A DNA stretch of 5,777 bases, from the NCBI GenBank assembly GCA_002412555.1, contig DHVH01000320.1, positions 1 through 5,777 of the forward strand. The letters are read 5' to 3'. Under the pieces are notes generated by a model. The model saw only the letters and a program-made list of their open reading frames with translations. It was not told where the DNA came from and made no database searches. A program made the position numbers and the translations under genes. Below are positions 5,512 through 5,777 of the stretch, piece after piece; the stretch's first letter is position 1; every line of letters begins with the position of its first letter. Source of the stretch: Marinilabiliaceae bacterium UBA5213. GTDB taxonomy: Bacteria > Bacteroidota > Bacteroidia > Bacteroidales > Marinilabiliaceae.

Positions 5512-5545
5512 AAAAAAAGGATGGCTTTTGAAAGCACATCCTTTT
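5512..5545 (-). terminator. Intrinsic terminator with bulged stem (small RNA unit A)
   Basis: AAAAGGATG (5515-5523) pairs with CATCCTTTT (5537-5545), and inside it GCTTT (5524-5528) pairs with AAAGC (5531-5535), with one bulged A at 5536 and a TG loop. On the minus strand the stem runs into seven T's (plus-strand A's 5512-5518). Four T's on the other side could give weak plus-strand activity. It may also end the transcript of the gene whose 3' end is at 5679, although that lies 134 bases away. Confidence 0.75.
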
Positions 5546-5582
5546 AAAACCGATTAACTAAATCCAGGTTTTATTAAAATCC
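5512..5582 (-). ncRNA. Candidate small RNA A, about 70 nt
   Basis: A minus-strand promoter-like pair, TTG (plus 5615-5617), 18 bases and GATATTTG (plus 5589-5596, one mismatch to TAnnTTTG), predicts a start near 5582. Then come TGGATTTAGTTAA (plus 5554-5566) and the bulged hairpin with T-tract. The distance from the TATTTG box to TGGATTT is 22 bases here and 23 in unit B. Apart from the shared 13-base box and GGA/TCC stem ends, the two units differ in sequence. That is what diverged paralogous RNAs would show. It could instead be the 3' untranslated tail of the upstream gene. Confidence 0.42.
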
Positions 5583-5588
5583 CCAGTG

Positions 5589-5617
5589 CAAATATCGATA
5601 TTATCTGTATAAATCAA
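5589..5617 (-). promoter_or_regulatory. Candidate promoter for small RNA A with overlapping 12-bp palindrome
   Basis: The -33 TTG and GATATTTG boxes are 18 bases apart on the minus strand. A perfect 12-base palindrome, AATATCGATATT (5591-5602), overlaps the -7 box and could be a control site, though an AT-rich palindrome of this size may be chance. Confidence 0.35.
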
Positions 5618-5678
5618 ATAAAGGTGGTGTTAACTTTTGTTAATCGCATTGATTTTTAGCTTAATACTTGTTTTTGTT

Positions 5679-5777
5679 TTACCGTTCGGGGTCGTAGGCG
5701 TTTAATCTTAAAGAAATCTGGTGTCCGGCGGCGCCCAATAGAGTGGTCATCATTTGTTTGCCGGTAACCAACTCTTT
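5679..5777 (-). CDS. C-terminal end of an unidentified protein
   Basis: The minus strand from the window edge reads 32 sense codons and ends with TAA at 5679-5681. The visible tail includes TGKQMMTTLLGAAGHQ and ends in NAYDPER. The GC-richer codons than the flanking DNA and the clean stop followed by AT-rich sequence support a real coding end. I do not recognise the family from so short a piece, so I assign no function. The strand is the same as the cytidylate kinase-like gene, but the 423-bp gap and two terminators make cotranscription unlikely. Confidence 0.6.
   Translation of the reverse strand, partial: KELVTGKQMMTTLLGAAGHQISLRLNAYDPER

Noticed and set aside
5630..5643. TTAAC-TTTT-GTTAA short hairpin downstream of the right-edge gene
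   Set aside because: A five-pair AT-rich stem with no T-tract after it is too weak for a terminator call.
1..5777. CRISPR arrays, tRNA or rRNA genes, insertion sequences, phage attachment sites
   Set aside because: No regularly spaced repeats, cloverleaf signatures, transposase motifs or flanking duplications were seen on either strand.

Overview
The window looks like chromosomal DNA of a Bacteroidota bacterium, probably Bacteroidales or Marinilabiliales. The evidence is AT-rich intergenic DNA, A-rich leaders with no strong Shine-Dalgarno sequence, and promoter-like sites of the Bacteroidota form (TTG, 18-20 bases, then TAnnTTTG). The protein types fit too: a DUF4914-like protein, a Cytidylate_kin2 protein and a cupin/XRE regulator. 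The phylum call is an inference from these traits; no marker gene is present.

Layout. On the minus strand, read right to left from about 3525 to 1, there is a compact operon. It runs XRE/cupin regulator (2886-3464), a 642-residue P-loop protein that reads as a divergent phosphoenolpyruvate carboxykinase (919-2847), a class II PurE/AIR carboxylase (452-919) and a Sua5/TsaC threonylcarbamoyl-AMP synthase cut by the window edge (1-452). The last three genes are joined by two TAATG stop/start overlaps. Divergent from the regulator is a fructosamine kinase family gene (3696-4541, plus strand). The roughly 230-bp divergent region holds a perfect Bacteroidota promoter for the regulator, a near-consensus promoter for the kinase, and an 8+8 inverted repeat between them. 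Convergent with the kinase is a Cytidylate_kin2 gene (4554-5255, minus). A 423-bp gene-free stretch (5256-5678) follows. It contains two similarly built minus-strand units, each with a -7-like box, a shared TGGATTTrGTTAA box and a strong hairpin plus T-tract, which read best as two tandem small RNAs. The right edge holds the last 32 codons of an unidentified minus-strand protein.

How the genes may work together. The three enzymes of the operon all belong to families that use or release inorganic carbon: PEPCK (CO2), class II PurE (CO2) and Sua5 (bicarbonate). They sit under one small-molecule-sensing type regulator. That shared theme is an inference. The most notable single observation is that the large DUF-type protein keeps, in the right order, the residues that form the ATP-PEPCK active site.
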